From Lucifuga dentata (taxonomy: Eukaryota; Chordata; Actinopteri; Ophidiiformes; Bythitidae), in contig VXCM01001462.1 of NCBI GenBank assembly GCA_014773175.1, positions 37,591-101,590 on the forward strand: a stretch of 64,000 nucleotides of DNA, written 5' to 3'. Made by a program: the position numbers and the translations under genes. Shown piece by piece: positions 1 to 12,369 of the stretch. The number at the start of each line of letters is the position of its first letter. Position 1 is the stretch's first letter. The notes below the pieces were generated by a model. The model did no database searches. It saw nothing but the letters and a program-made list of their open reading frames with translations, and had not been told where the DNA came from.

Positions 1-260
1 GTAAATGTCTTTCTATTTTCTGCTTTCTTTTATTTTTGAGCATTTTCTGCAATCAATATGTCAATAACTTTCTAAAGTCAACAATGTATTTTAGATTTGA
101 AATTTTTTTAAAAATTTTATTTTTACATTTTTCTAGAAAAAATATATTTTAAATTGAGATTTTCTATAAACAGGTTGAAAATTGGCAGGTTTTTGCAGAA
201 ATGTCAAGATTTTAACATGCAAAAATGTATCACCCTTTCAAATAAGAATTTTGTTTTATT

Positions 261-627
261 TGGGGTCCAAAAGTCTGAGACCACATGTAAAATCCATGAT
301 GTTTTCCATGTAAATGTGTAAATAATCAGAAGGGCTGACTTTATAAGAAGCTCTTTGGAACATTGTCAGATCATGCTGGGATAACTTGGCTCATCAGATT
401 TTTACAGACGTGTGGAGTCCATGCCAGCTGGAGTGTTGCTGTCATTAAAGCAAAAGGGGGCGTACCAAATACTAAGATATTCTGACATGCATGGACATTT
501 ATCAAAGATTCAACTTTTCACTCTAATTGTTAAGATATTATCATTTGTAATGAAAAATGTTGTATTAAATTCAAAAAGAATGCAAAATAGAAGCCTTTTC
601 ACAGTGGTCTCAGACTTTTGGACCCCA
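261..627. mobile_element. Tc1/mariner-like non-autonomous element
   Basis: A perfect 23-bp inverted repeat occurs at 262-284 and 604-626 (core GGTCCAAAAGTCTGAGACC). The arms enclose about 320 bp with no transposase reading frame. The arm sequence is like the ends of Tc1-type elements in fish. Target duplication is not clear. Confidence 0.5.
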
Positions 628-684
628 CTTTATATTATATTATTTATTTATTTATTGAAGTGCATATTATTAGGTGGCAATTGA

Positions 685-1226
685 AGGACAGATTCGATGA
701 AAAGTAAAAGTTTCCTGGTGAGATCCTTTGAGAAGACAGAAAGTTGTGGATCCGGTTTACTCAGAGATTACTCAACGCTTCTTACTGGAAGGAGTGTCAG
801 ATTCTAGCAGCAGTGGAATGATGAAATGTTTTAGTCAGAATCTGATCTGTCTGTTCATGTTTTTCACGCGGTCTGAGTGACTTAGACTCCCGAACCCAAA
901 ACCTCCATCGCCCCTCATCATTTTAGCCATGTCATCATGACTAAAGTGTTATTACGTGCAGAATAGCTCTGTGATGCACACTATTCAGTATACATGTATC
1001 TCCAAAAAAAAAAAAAAAAAAAACATTAAAATAAGACTTTTTTGGACTTTCTTTTTGAAACAGGCATAAAAACGATCTTTTAGCACTCACCTTGTATGAC
1101 TTTAACAAGAGATGGGAGATCAAATTCAGTTCCTCTTCCTCAGTTTGGCTTCTGACAGGACATTTTAACCTGTGCTGTGTAGTCAGGGAACTATGAGGAA
1201 AACTGACAGGATGGGTTAACTGTACC

Positions 1227-1261
<35 letters not shown>

Positions 1262-2460
1262 CCTCCCTTTCTCACTGTGTGTGTGTGTGTGTGTGTTTCT
1301 CAGGAATGTGGAAAGTATCCACAGAATGTTCTTCAAACCTCCTACACAACTTTTTGCTACCCTGCCAGAAAATGATTTCCTGGCCACAAATGCAAAAAAC
1401 ATTCGCTGCATCTCGAAATTGTAACGTTTTCCACTATTTCATTCAACACTGAATCGTATTGAAATGAAAACCAAATCAAAACGAGACAATGGACTCAATA
1501 TGTCTTAATCCAAATGGTTTTGTTTCAGCCATTTGACAATCTTTAACGTATTAATCCTCAGTGTGCCAGAAGATATGACATCCGCGAACAATTACCAGCA
1601 CAATGAGAGCACTGTTCAATTTATCTTCTGGTTGTTAGTTTAAAATTAATTTTTGGTGTGTGTGTATGTGTGTCAGCAGGGTTACTGAGATTGACGTGTG
1701 TGTGTGTGTGTGTTTCTGATAACCGTGAAGAAGAATAGATTTGACAAAACAACAGGAAGATTTGCGGGTTTGAGCTAATGTTTCCCTGGTTTCCATTGAT
1801 GACTAAGAATAACCTGAAATCAGAGAGAAATGCTGGGAAACGATGAGCTGTCAGAGCCAGAGAAAGACAGACTCACATTTCTGGACAAAAGCAGACAGCT
1901 ATTCATAAGTCTAAACTTCAAGAGTTGTTTTTACTCGTGCAACCTTTCACTTTTCAAAATGAATAAGATATTTCACATTGGAATCTTGAGTTGCTTACAA
2001 GTGACAAGGGAAAACTTTTTTTTTTTAAATGGAGCGTCTTACAAATCTGTTTGTTAGCAATCCCTCAAGGCAATATGGACAAAACAAACAATATGCTAAT
2101 GGTTTTGCTTTCCTTAGAGCTTGACTGAAAGTAGAACTAAAAATGTAGTTTGTCCTAAAATGAAAATTGATACTAGAGGAAAGCTGTGGGATCAATAAAC
2201 TCCCAAAAGTTCGTTTTTCTGGTGAACATCAATTAGCAAATATCGTGGCAAATCATCTTTTAGATATCCTGTGAGCAATGTTGGCATTTTGTCTTGAAGG
2301 AAAGCTTGAAAGGAACCGCTTTATCCTCTGGGGAGCATGAATGTGCAAATTCAATTTTATGGAAATTAGCCCTTGATACTTCATATTACTTGTGAACAAA
2401 TGAAGGTGCTACAGGAAAGGTCATGGGGTCACCAAATCTTTTGGATTCATCTTCTGTGGA
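685..2460. other. No gene seen; microsatellites
   Basis: This stretch contains a CT run grading into a GT run (1229-1297) and two further GT runs (1656-1673 and 1696-1713). Reading frames here are short and run through the simple repeats. I see no exon, RNA gene or recognisable element. Confidence 0.5.
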
Positions 2461-2462
2461 CT

Positions 2463-2590
2463 ATGAATCCATCCATCCATCCATCCATCCATCCATCCAT
2501 CCATTTTCTATACCCGTTTGTCCTGTTAATGGTCATGGGGGGGCTGGAGCCTATCCCAGCAGTGATAGGGCGAGAGGCGGGGGGACTATG
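2463..2590 (+). mobile_element. 3' end of a dispersed fish retroelement with ATCC tail
   Basis: An ATCC tandem run (2467-2503) is followed by TTTTCTATACCCG and GGGGCTGGAGCCTATCCCAG, then GCGAGAGGCGGGG. This string is the widespread fish repeat end that also appears, in the other orientation, at about 12211-12362. It is a fragment only. Confidence 0.55.
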
Positions 2591-2599
2591 ATCCCCACA

Positions 2600-4400
2600 G
2601 CAAATTTCCTTTTCTTCTCGCTCTTAGTTTTTGAATCACATTGATTCAAACATTGATTTCTGCCTCCAAACCTCCTACACAGTCACCACCCTTTAAGGTT
2701 TTTGATAATTGAAATCAAAGCGGTTCATCTTCTGGAGAGCATGAATTTGCACCAAACGTCATAGCAAGCTACCTTTCAGATAATGAGTTATCTTGTGTGT
2801 AAATTTGACTTTTTTGTGTCCTGAATAAATCTTTGAGGTTCCATCGTGAAATGTTCATCCTCTGGGGAGCAGGAATATCAGTGACTTAATCAGCCAATTT
2901 GTTTCCCTCAATTCTTGTAAACAAATGTACATTTTGTCCTGATGACTGTGCTACAGGAAGGGTCATGGGGTCACCAGAAGATTTAGGATCCTTTCTCTGG
3001 GGAATATGAATATCCACTGCAAAATTTCTTCCAACAAACTGTTGAGAAACCTTGAAATGACAGTTTTATGCTTCCAAACCTGCAGAATTACACCACCCTT
3101 TGAGGTTTTTGCTGCATTGCTAAAAAATGGGGTNGGGGGGGGGGCGGCTTTTTTTGAGATTTTGGATTCAGTATTTAAACATGGGAATGTATTGTTTTCC
3201 TTGACCAATATATGTCAACTAAAGAAAGTTTTTAAAAAATACATTTTTAAATTTGCATTTTTGTTTTGCATTCCAGACATTATCAATTGTAACAATATGC
3301 TAAATGTCTTTTGTTAATTTATTTAGTCTTTTTTTTTTTTTATCCCAACATGAGTTTGATTGCTATTACAGAGAATGCACAATTTAAAAACATGATTTTT
3401 ACAATTAAAAAAAAGAGTTACCTGTTTTTTTCTTTACACAATAAATACATTTTATTTAAATACTGGTGATTGATTGGACACTTCCAGCCTGTTTCCATGA
3501 TTTTGTCAGTGTTTTGTCACATTTTCCTTCTTTTAAAATCAGTTTTAATCAGATGATCAGGAAGTCTGTAATGTTGTATATTTGGCACCAAACAAGTTTT
3601 CAGTTGATGCTGGAATGTAGTTAATAATTATCTTTTGGTCAGGTTAAGATAAAATTGTATTAAGTGAGTGTATTACAGGAAAACGTGAATAAAGCCTCAG
3701 GACTTCCTCATTGCTTTGCTCCTGCTCCAAGGGTTGGTAACAGCAGAAACTGTTTTAACCCTCTAGGGTCTAAAGTACTTCAACATTTACAATTGCATCT
3801 TTGTAGTAAAAGCCAAATTTTTTAAAAAAGTGAAAAGCAAGATTGTACAAATGAATTTAGACTGCAGAGGGTTAATTTGTACTTGGAAGTCTGGGGCAGA
3901 TTGAGGTGAAATAATCTCATTTCTCCACGCTGGAGGTCCTCAGCTCTTAATACCATGCAGAAGAGATTAGTTCTTTTTTTCAAGGCAATCTAGTTCACTT
4001 TGCCATGGTTTCCCTCAGCAGATTTCTGATTCATTCTTCATAAAGGTTTTGATTCATGGTAGAAAAAAAAAAAAAAGCTCTGTAGCTAACAGATACGTAC
4101 AATATTCGGATTTACATGAACAATTTGATTTTTCGTCATCAACTGTTAATTGATGCTCAAACTAAATGTATCCCTCTGAAGGGTAAAGCCGTTTTTGCAT
4201 TGAACACGGCTTTTATTTTCCATGTAAAGAGCTGCACTGTAAAAAATACTTTAGTTTTGGCTTGTGAAAACCTTGACATTTCTGCCAAATTTGTAGATAT
4301 CAAGTAAGGCCTCACAAACTGGCCTTGTTACTATTTATTTATTTATTCATTTACATATCATGCGTGCTGCACACAATCTAAAAATAATAAATAGTGAAAG
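2600..4400. other. No gene seen
   Basis: AT-rich unique-looking sequence with one N at 3134 inside a G run, and poly(A)/poly(T) runs near 3330 and 4065. No exon or recognised mobile element. Confidence 0.5.
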
Positions 4401-4401
4401 G

Positions 4402-4600
4402 CAGGGCTGTGCCGTATCATAATCACTGCGATGCATGATGCTCATGATCATACCGGTATCATCATTTTATGATCATAATTTGTCATATGCAGTGATATGG
4501 ATGATATTGTGGTGTTATGAGGTGTTGATGAATTTTCACATCATACATAACAAAAGAGAAACAAAACAAGCATGCCCAGAAATAATGTGGTCAGCGTTCC
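4402..4600 (+). mobile_element. hAT-like element end plus left arm of a 137-bp inverted repeat
   Basis: The stretch begins CAGGGCTGTGCC and continues with ATCATGATC-rich sequence, as at the ends of some fish hAT-like elements. Bases 4464-4600 recur in inverted orientation at 5392-5528 with only two differences that I can see. No transposase is present. Confidence 0.4.
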
Positions 4601-5349
4601 TAAAAAGGGAGCTACCTCTGTTGTTTGGAAATGGTGTTTTGCTACAAGGCTAACTGACTAACTTGAAGGAAAAATATGTTTTTGTAACGCAGTGTTCTGA
4701 GATGAGGATGTGTTGAGATATACTGTAGCAAGCTATGTTTCAAGATGCGACACTTTGCACAGTGTACCAGTTTTCTACAATACAATACACTCTCTTTCTG
4801 TGTGTGAGGCTCGAGTGATGAGAAATTTGGATTCGCTGGCTCTTGTCCATTCTATGCAAAGGACAGATTTCCCAAATAGAGTTAAAAGAATCAAGTTGCA
4901 TATTGTATAATTAGAATACATTTCGAGCTTTACATTTTTCCAATCATTAAACTGCAGAAATCAACCTTCCTAAGCCTTTGCACTTACAGTTTCTCTTTCA
5001 TTATGTTAAAAGGTGCTCAGGAGCATTTCAGAGGTTTCCAAAATAATTTATCACATGGTGATACAAAGACACAGGAGGTTTTTCAATTGAGTTAATTGCT
5101 TCTTCAAAGAGAACTTAGATTGAAAAGATTATTTCAGGATGTCAGATCCATTTTATTTCAACACAAGCTGCACTTCAGAGACTGTTGAAATGTTTCTCAT
5201 GTTCCTACACGATCATTATTTTGAAGATGAACACAGCAGGTTATGGAGGGTTGATGACATCACCACAGATGAATTTTGTACTTCACAGCTGATGGAGTTT
5301 CAAGTTTATGGTGAAGTCATAAAAAATAAGATAAAACACATTTAATTTA

Positions 5350-5682
5350 TGTGAGTTTCAAGTCTCTACAAATTGATTTTTGTAGTGTACTGGAACGCTG
5401 ACCACATTATTTCTGGGCATGCTTGTTTTGTTTCTCTTTTGTTATGTATGATGTGAAAATTCATCAGCACCTCATAACACCACAATATCATCCATGTCAC
5501 TGCATATGACAAATTATGATCATAAAATAAATGGCAGTCTGGAAGGTAGGAAAAACAATTCTAATATTTGCCACTCCAGTAATACTTTTTGGAAAATGTT
5601 TGGGAGTAATGTAACATGTACTTTATGCAGGATTGTATATATTGGGCTCAAACATGAAAAGTCACCAGTATAGTCCTTTAAG
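5350..5682 (+). mobile_element. TTAA element, partial copy (right half), interrupted
   Basis: It contains the family segments AAGTCTCTACAAATTGATTT and GGCAGTCTGGAAGGTAGG, then the right terminal repeat TATTGGGCTCAAACATG ending in CCTTTAA. The left half is missing. The 137-bp inverted-repeat arm is inserted at 5392-5528. Confidence 0.75.
5392..5528 (-). repeat. Right arm of the 137-bp inverted repeat
   Basis: This is the reverse complement of 4464-4600, of the same length and nearly identical. It interrupts a copy of the TTAA element: the element's sequence stops just before 5392 and resumes just after 5528. Confidence 0.8.
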
Positions 5683-5889
5683 TTGCTCTTAAAAAATGCA
5701 GAGTTGGTTGAATTTGGCCAAAATCTTCAATTTCCCAGTTTAACTCTTGACAATGCTAAGTGCTGCAAAAACACATAAGATAATCTTGGAATAATTATTG
5801 TGTGCTCACATGCAGGCACACATACTACACATACTGTTGTACTGCAGGCTTAATATTATTATTATAGATGGAAAATTCTTCTGGACAGA

Positions 5890-6000
5890 TTTTCAGCATG
5901 TAACTAGTCCTGCAGGCTTTATCACACACACAAAATACACCGAAACATGCGGTCTGATGGGTATCCGACAAGCAGATTTTGTTAAAATTGCAAAAAACTA
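5890..6000. repeat. Minor dispersed repeat, first copy
   Basis: The segment with AGTCCTGCAGGCTTTATC and AAACATGCGGTCTGATGG recurs at about 6750-6868. The second copy sits where the right end of a TTAA element should be. Confidence 0.5.
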
Positions 6001-6258
6001 GTTGATTTTTCCTATAGAAAATGAATGGGGAGCCATTTCAAGTCATAAATACTCCCAGATTGGACCCAGCCCCGCGCATCATACATTATAATGTGTGGCC
6101 CCATTGATACACCAATGTGTGTGCTGTGATGTTTTTGGTACCAATCTGACATGGATTTCACAAAAGCTGCAAAAAACGGATGCAAGACACATACACACTT
6201 CAGGTGAGTCTGCCTCAAACATGGGCTTGTGGTTTATTTGGTTTATTTCAGAGCTTAT

Positions 6259-6757
6259 TTAAAGGACCATACTGGTCATTTTGCATGTTTGAGCCTAATA
6301 TATTAAATTTTCATACACGTAAAGTTACTGACAATCATTTCCCAAAGGATAAAACCGTATTTCAGCTTTCCTGATACTTTGTAAAATCTCTTAATCTTTC
6401 AAAATCAAATATTCAAACGATTCACCCACCTTAAAAATCCATGTTTCTCCTGCTAATAGTTATGCAGCCTTATGAAGTCACAGTCCTTTAAATTTTTCGA
6501 TAAACGCAGGTCTTCTTTTGGGACTATATTCCCCTGTGGAGGCATACATTTACTCCACGCTTTTTATTGTGCTTAAACACAAAAATTACATAACTTCTAA
6601 AAAAAACCCTGAATACACATCTTGTTAGTGATGATGGATTACCTATCCCAAGAACATTTCAAGTATCAAGAAGTTGATTTTAATAGCAGAATGAACTGAA
6701 ACCAATGGAGGTCTGGAAGGTAGGAAAAAATGTTTTTTAACTCACTGTTCCAGTAGT
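6259..6757 (+). mobile_element. TTAA element, copy with right terminus replaced
   Basis: It starts TTAAAGGACCATACTGG and CATTTTGCATGTTTGAGCC, and runs through the whole interior to GGTCTGGAAGGTAGG. The right inverted repeat is replaced by the minor dispersed repeat also seen near 5890. Confidence 0.8.
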
Positions 6758-6869
6758 CCTGCTGGTTTTATCGCACACACATAAAACACATCAAAACATG
6801 TGGTCTGATGGATATCGTGTTTTATGACTTTTGTTATTGATCCGACCAGCAGATCTTGTTAAAATTGTT

Positions 6870-8600
6870 TAAGAAATCATTTAAGACATCATGAATAAAT
6901 TTTATTTGCTGATACTAGTTATGTTTTATTCACTGCTGAAGACGAGCAGGTTAAGTTAATTTCTTGCCTACTTTTACACTTATTTTTTTAACTCAGGTTG
7001 TTATAGTTTGCAGTATTTTTTTTTTAATTTTTTATTTTTTTTTTACTTCAGTGTTATGTTGTTATGGCAAAAATACTTTGAGATATCATGGTATTATTTT
7101 AAGGCTATGTCACCCTCCTCTAGAAGAATTTTCTACCATCATCTTTCAAAATAGTCTGAGCAATGGGTATAATTCCTATGAGTTTTTTCAAGAAATCATT
7201 ATTTAGACTTCAGAATTGTATTATTATTGTACATTTTATACACTTTTATTTCTAAAGTTATTTTCAAAAATAATAATTCTTTCTTAAATAAGGGCTACCA
7301 TAACTATTATAACCATCACTATTTCATAAGGAAATAATAAATTGCAGCAGAATTTCTATAGATTTCAATGGTTGTGATTCTCTTCCTACAGTCACCTGGA
7401 GGACCACCAGGGGGCGCTTTAGGTCCCACCAGTGGTGCTTGTATCATAACGTGAGATCAACTGGTTTAAAATCAATTTTCTAGATCCAAGAATAAAAATC
7501 AGGATATTTAAACAATATTTTCTTCATAAGGTGAGCAGGAAAATGGAGTTATACAGTGTAGCATGCTACATGTGAAATAAATAAATAAATAAATAAATAA
7601 AAATATCAGATAAAATTCTCCCTGTTGATAATGAAGGCAAGCATTATGTCTTTATACTTATGTTTTATTAATTTTCACTGCACATGTTCAGGGAAACACC
7701 TCATAATGGATTTGTTACATGAATATCTATTGCACTATAGATATCTGTTATTTAAAAATACATGTTATGAGATGGCATTAGACTGGCATGGCACCAATAT
7801 AAATCTCTTTTTAATAATAGAGTTTGGCATATTACTTTCAAAATAAGATATATCAAGACACAGAATTTTGGCACACATCTTATACAGTACTTGACACTCA
7901 AAAAAAAACCCCAGAGCAAACAAAACAACCACCCACTTCACTCAACGTCGATTCATTTACAGCACGTAGCGTGATGCACCAAAATGGTTTCCTGAAGGCA
8001 TCAAGAGCCTGCTTTGAAGGAGATTAGTCTTCATCAGACTGGCTTTTAGGTGTGAGGGAGCGATAATTGATATTCGGTCTAGCAGCCTTGTGACTATTCA
8101 TATCAAAGCAAGGGCTTGAATGTAACAGAGAACTGGTTTGAAGATTACATGTTGGTAAATGTTAGAAATCTGAATTTCATGCAGTAGCAAAAAAAAAAAA
8201 AAAAAAAAAAGATAATTAGGCAAAGTGCTAAATGATGAAGGCCTGGTTCCAGAATGGCCCCTGCCTGAGGCTCCTTTTAGCAGGAGAAATACAATCAGCT
8301 GTGCACAACAACAATTTACTGACCATTTTTATCAATCCGAGGCGATCTATCCTCATAATAAAACATCCTGTGTCCCAACTGCATGCTATCTAATAATTCT
8401 GTGTTTGAGTAGGTTATTATATTCATACTGACAACATGGGCAATAAAATCACTCCATTTTTTGAGTGTTTTGATCAACACTTTTGTCCCACAATGCAAAG
8501 CGGAGATGGAGTCATAGCTGTTTCTGAATAAAATAAAAGGCGGTTACGTGATTGCGACAGTTACAATAATAAATCCTTTGAAAAACATTTTGCCAGAAGT
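6870..8600. other. No gene seen; CTCF-like motif and AAAT repeat
   Basis: AT-rich sequence with an AAAT tandem run (7575-7603), a poly(A) run near 8190-8210, and a CTCF-like motif at 7404-7418. No exon is supported. Confidence 0.45.
7404..7418 (+). promoter_or_regulatory. CTCF-like binding motif
   Basis: CCACCAGGGGGCGCT matches the vertebrate CTCF core consensus at essentially every position. It lies about 7.3 kb beyond the sema7a stop codon. Occupancy cannot be told from sequence. Confidence 0.5.
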
Positions 8601-8604
8601 TTTG

Positions 8605-9079
8605 TAAATTTAAGCCTAATAAATACTACTGGTATGCACGTTATGTTACTGCCAACATTTTCCAAAAGATAAAACTGTATTTTAGTTTTCTTGTTATTTT
8701 TGCCAAATCCATTGTCTTTCAAAATCAAAAGTCCAGGTGATACATACTCCTTAACCTTCAGTATTCACTAACATAAGTCTGAATGTAGAAGCTGCCTTTA
8801 CCGTCTTGGTAAAAGCTGTCTTTAAAAAAACTCAGTAGACATGGCGTTTGCTGTGATGGATTCCCTATATCAAGTGCGTTTGAAGTCTCTACAAGTTGAT
8901 TTTTCTAGTGTACTGGAATTAACTGAAACCAATGGAGAAAGTCTGGAAAGCAGAGGAAAAATATTCTAAAATTTACCACTCAGTAGTATATTTTGGGATG
9001 TGGTTGTCAGTAACTTAACATGTATGCAGGTTGTATATATTGGGCTCAAACATGCGACATCACTGTTATTGCCCTTTAA
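8605..9079 (+). mobile_element. TTAA element, decayed copy
   Basis: The left end is diverged (TTTAAGCCTAATAAATACTA). The interior is recognisable, including AAGTCTCTACAAGTTGATTT. The right end carries ATATTGGGCTCAAACATGC and finishes CCTTTAA. Confidence 0.75.
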
Positions 9080-11210
9080 ACTTACACTGAGTTCTATTTG
9101 ATAGTAACACTGAATCAAACCATTTCTAGTAATGATATCGTCAAATCTGCAGCTCTATGTAGGTTTTAGCCACTTTTAGCTGATATTAAGTATTGGTTGA
9201 GTCTTATAGCTCTCACTAAAACGGCTTCCTGCTATTGGCTGCCATTTCCAGTGAACAAGCTAAGCTAAGACCCAGCTATTTCTCTCAGAAATTGTGGAGA
9301 CACGAATAAAATGAAAGTTGCTAAAAATGCGACTCCAGTGGGATGTTCATGTTTCTCTGTTGCTGCAAATATGTAATTTGGTAACAACTCACTAAACTAA
9401 TGTTTTATCAAGGTTGCGTTTATTTTGGAGACTTCCTGGTAACAAATTGGTTAAAGCAGCTTTAGTTGTGTTAAATCTGAAATTAGCAGTAATTCCAATT
9501 AGTATTAATTAATTGATGCCTTGTAACATTTATTGTTAGTACAAAATGGTCATGTACATTAATTGTGACATTAGTACTGCAAACAGTAGTACATAAAGTC
9601 GGCACAGCTGAAAGTACTAATATACAGTATGGATTTGAGTCACAGCAAAAGAGCTTTTAATAGCAGTAACAGTGGTTGCAAGCTAACTAGCCTGTGTAGC
9701 TTTGGATAGTATTAGCATCTCAATGTGTCTTTCGAGTCAAATCACAATGACACTACTCAGCATTTGTAGCAACAGGAAAACACCTGTGAGCATGTCTGCA
9801 TATGTAATGATAGTTTCCTGCCAAAACTGTCAGACTTTAACAGCCTTAGCTCATGTTTACAGTGCTTGGCTGGTGGCTGGTGTTAATTCCCCACCCTTTA
9901 GAGACATAAAGACACAAAGAGGATTAATGTGCATCATGTTATAAACCTGCATCAAGTTTGGATGTGGAGTAGACGCATCATTTACACACGCTCAGTGTGT
10001 CTTACAAAACGCTAAGCGAGGTATATGCAGGGAGGGATTTTGAGAGATAACGTAAGAAGCAACAAGTGTCTGGTGGATGAGATGGTTTGACATGGCATTT
10101 TGTTTGTTTTTTTTTTCCCCTAGCACAGTCAGCGCAATGCAGCAAGCAAGATCTCCAAACCTGAGCACAGCAGCACACAACTAAGCTCAGTCAGAACACA
10201 ACACTGCTTTAAATCGTCACAGCTGACAGTGTGTATCATAGACACTCACTCGGTGCTCGTCTTCCTGCCGACTGGACTTGTAAAATAATTTCTTTAATGT
10301 GATGCATGACGAGCTTCCTCCATTTTCTAATTAGCTATTAATAACTTCTTTTTTTTTTTTGTCACTGCGGATGGCTCGGCAGGGCCGGATTTATGTAACA
10401 TTACTCAATCATAATTTTCCAAGCTCTGGAGAGCATGCTAATCCACTGTATAATTCATCACTGCACAAGTCAGCTGATTAGCATTCATAAGGTTTGACAC
10501 GGTTTGGCTTTTCAGTGCTGTTACATTGCAGCTACATTCATGACTCTTAGGATTTTTATTTTTTTTACATTCAGCTTCAAACATACACAAACATGAGCAC
10601 TGATACATTTTGTGGTCACGTTATGAAAGCTTGGATAAAAGGAGGATGCTGCAGAAAGAGCTTGGGTCAGATGTTTTCTACCATCAGATTGCGGTCGCTG
10701 CTGGTTGCTGCTGCACACCAGTGAAGGCTCTTGGAAATCTGTCAAGCCTCTTGTTCACAGCGTAGAGATACAAATCAGAAAAATAACCATCTGTTGTATA
10801 TTTGCACTGATGTCCCTAGGGAAAGAGGCAAATGTGAAGCAGTCAGTGGTTACAAGTCATGTTCTAACTATGGCATAAAAACCCAAACCATCAAGACAAA
10901 TTGTCACATACGTAGGCAGCAATGGTAGAAATCAGCATCGGCAGAGCAATAAAATACATAACAAACTTCACAAATCTAAGCACAAGCCTTTTTTTTCTTC
11001 CGGAAAACTATGAAACTCAACTACGCAATTCTGTATGCTTCATCTGCCTTTACGATGACGAGTATACTGTACGTTTATTGAGGTCGCTGTAACACCTTGT
11101 TCACATCTTTATGCATTGTCAGACTGACAGAAAGTGGATGTCACTCAGAGCAGTTATTGTGTCAACATCGCATCACAACATTTGGTGGGAATCTTTGGGG
11201 ATTTTAAGAT
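9080..11210. other. No gene seen
   Basis: Mixed unique-looking sequence. The stretch 10330-10510 has few simple repeats and no known element, so it could be conserved non-coding sequence, but nothing in the window proves that. No exon is supported. Confidence 0.4.
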
Positions 11211-11214
11211 TCAA

Positions 11215-12362
11215 TTAGATTTTTGGGGTAGAACGGTACTATCACCTCACAGCGAGAAGGTCACGGGCTCGTATTGGTTTGCGTGTGGAGTCTGTTCTTC
11301 CCGTGTCTCTATGGGATTCCACTGAGCATGTCAGTTTCTTCCACAGTCCAAAGACATGCAGGTTGAATGAACTGGAAACTCCAAGGCTACGTTCATGTTA
11401 CAGGCCTTAATGCTCAGTTCCGATTTTTTAATCAGATCTGATCTTTTTGCGTTGATGGTTCACATTCATCTTTGTAAGTAACCCGTATTCGACACCAGTG
11501 TGAACACAGTTGAGCTCCTAAACTGCCACGCATGGACAGATTTAACTAAAATGTGAGCCGCATGCGTACAAGAATAAAAACAATAACCGTCATTTTTGTG
11601 CAACAGTACAAACATGGTGACATAGCTGTGTAAGCATACTAGGCCAGAATTATTTGTTGTGGAGGTTGGAAGACAATGCAGATAATAAGGATGAGAATGA
11701 GAGCAGAAAGCCATAGCAGCTGCTCTGTTAGCGGCTTTTGCTGCACCTCAGTGCAGAGAGAGGTGTGGGTATGAGAAGCCAGCTATGGCGGGAAAAGTTT
11801 CGTTCACTGAAAACTTTCAGATGTATCCATATATATCCAACAAAGTTAAAACTTCTTCGTCTCTCCAATGACCCCCCCCGTCGCTGTTGTTTCTCTCCTC
11901 CGTATTTATTTTTACCATGCTGCTATGAGGCGCCGACACTGAATGAGGACGACATGCAATATGCGCAGATAAGTGAGACATTAAAAAAAACCACATGAAT
12001 TCTGATCTGAGCGGTCAGACACAGTGGTTGCATGGCCAGAGATCAAATATGGGTCGGATCTAGGACCATATATGCAAGTGGCCCAGATCTGATATGAAAA
12101 AAAATCTGATTTGGTTTGTTCACACTGCTGTGCCAAAATCAGATCTGAGTCACATGGGAGGCAAAAAAATCAGATCTGGGCCACTTCAGCGTGTGATGTG
12201 AATGTAGCCTAAATTGCCTGTCAGATAGCTTCTTTGTGTTAGCCCTGATAGACTGGTGATCTGTCCAGGGTGTACCCAGCCTCTTGGCCAATAAATATTA
12301 GGATAGGCTACAGCCTCCTGTGACCCTGCATAAGTGGGTATGGCAAATGAATGGATGGATCG
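11215..12362 (+). mobile_element. Dispersed fish retroelement split by an insertion
   Basis: The left part (11215-11383) has ATCACCTCACAGCGAGAAGG and CACAGTCCAAAGACATGCAG. The right part (12211-12362) has AAATTGCCTG, GACTGGTGATCTGTCCAGGG and GTACCCAGCCTC, ending ATGGATGGAT. These are consecutive parts of one very common fish repeat. The 827 bases between them belong to a different element. Confidence 0.6.
11384..12210. mobile_element. hAT-like non-autonomous element (nested)
   Basis: The imperfect terminal inverted repeats are AGGCTACGTTCATGTTACAG (left) and AGGCTACATTCACATCACAC (right, reverse complement). Subterminal repeats of AATCAGATCTGA occur on both sides. The sequence resembles fish hAT-type elements. 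It has no transposase frame, and I could not define a target duplication. Confidence 0.5.
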
Positions 12363-12369
12363 CGTTAAA

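Noticed and set aside
941..1411. A 156-residue minus-strand frame
   Set aside because: It runs through the CT/GT microsatellite (Glu/Arg and Thr/His repeats) and a poly(A) run, with no family features.
2467..2503. CRISPR-like tandem array
   Set aside because: The units are 4 bases with no spacers; it is a retroelement tail microsatellite. No CRISPR-like spacing occurs in the window.
5139..5345. A 68-residue frame between the two 137-bp arms
   Set aside because: No similarity that I can recognise to a transposase or any other protein; too short to support.
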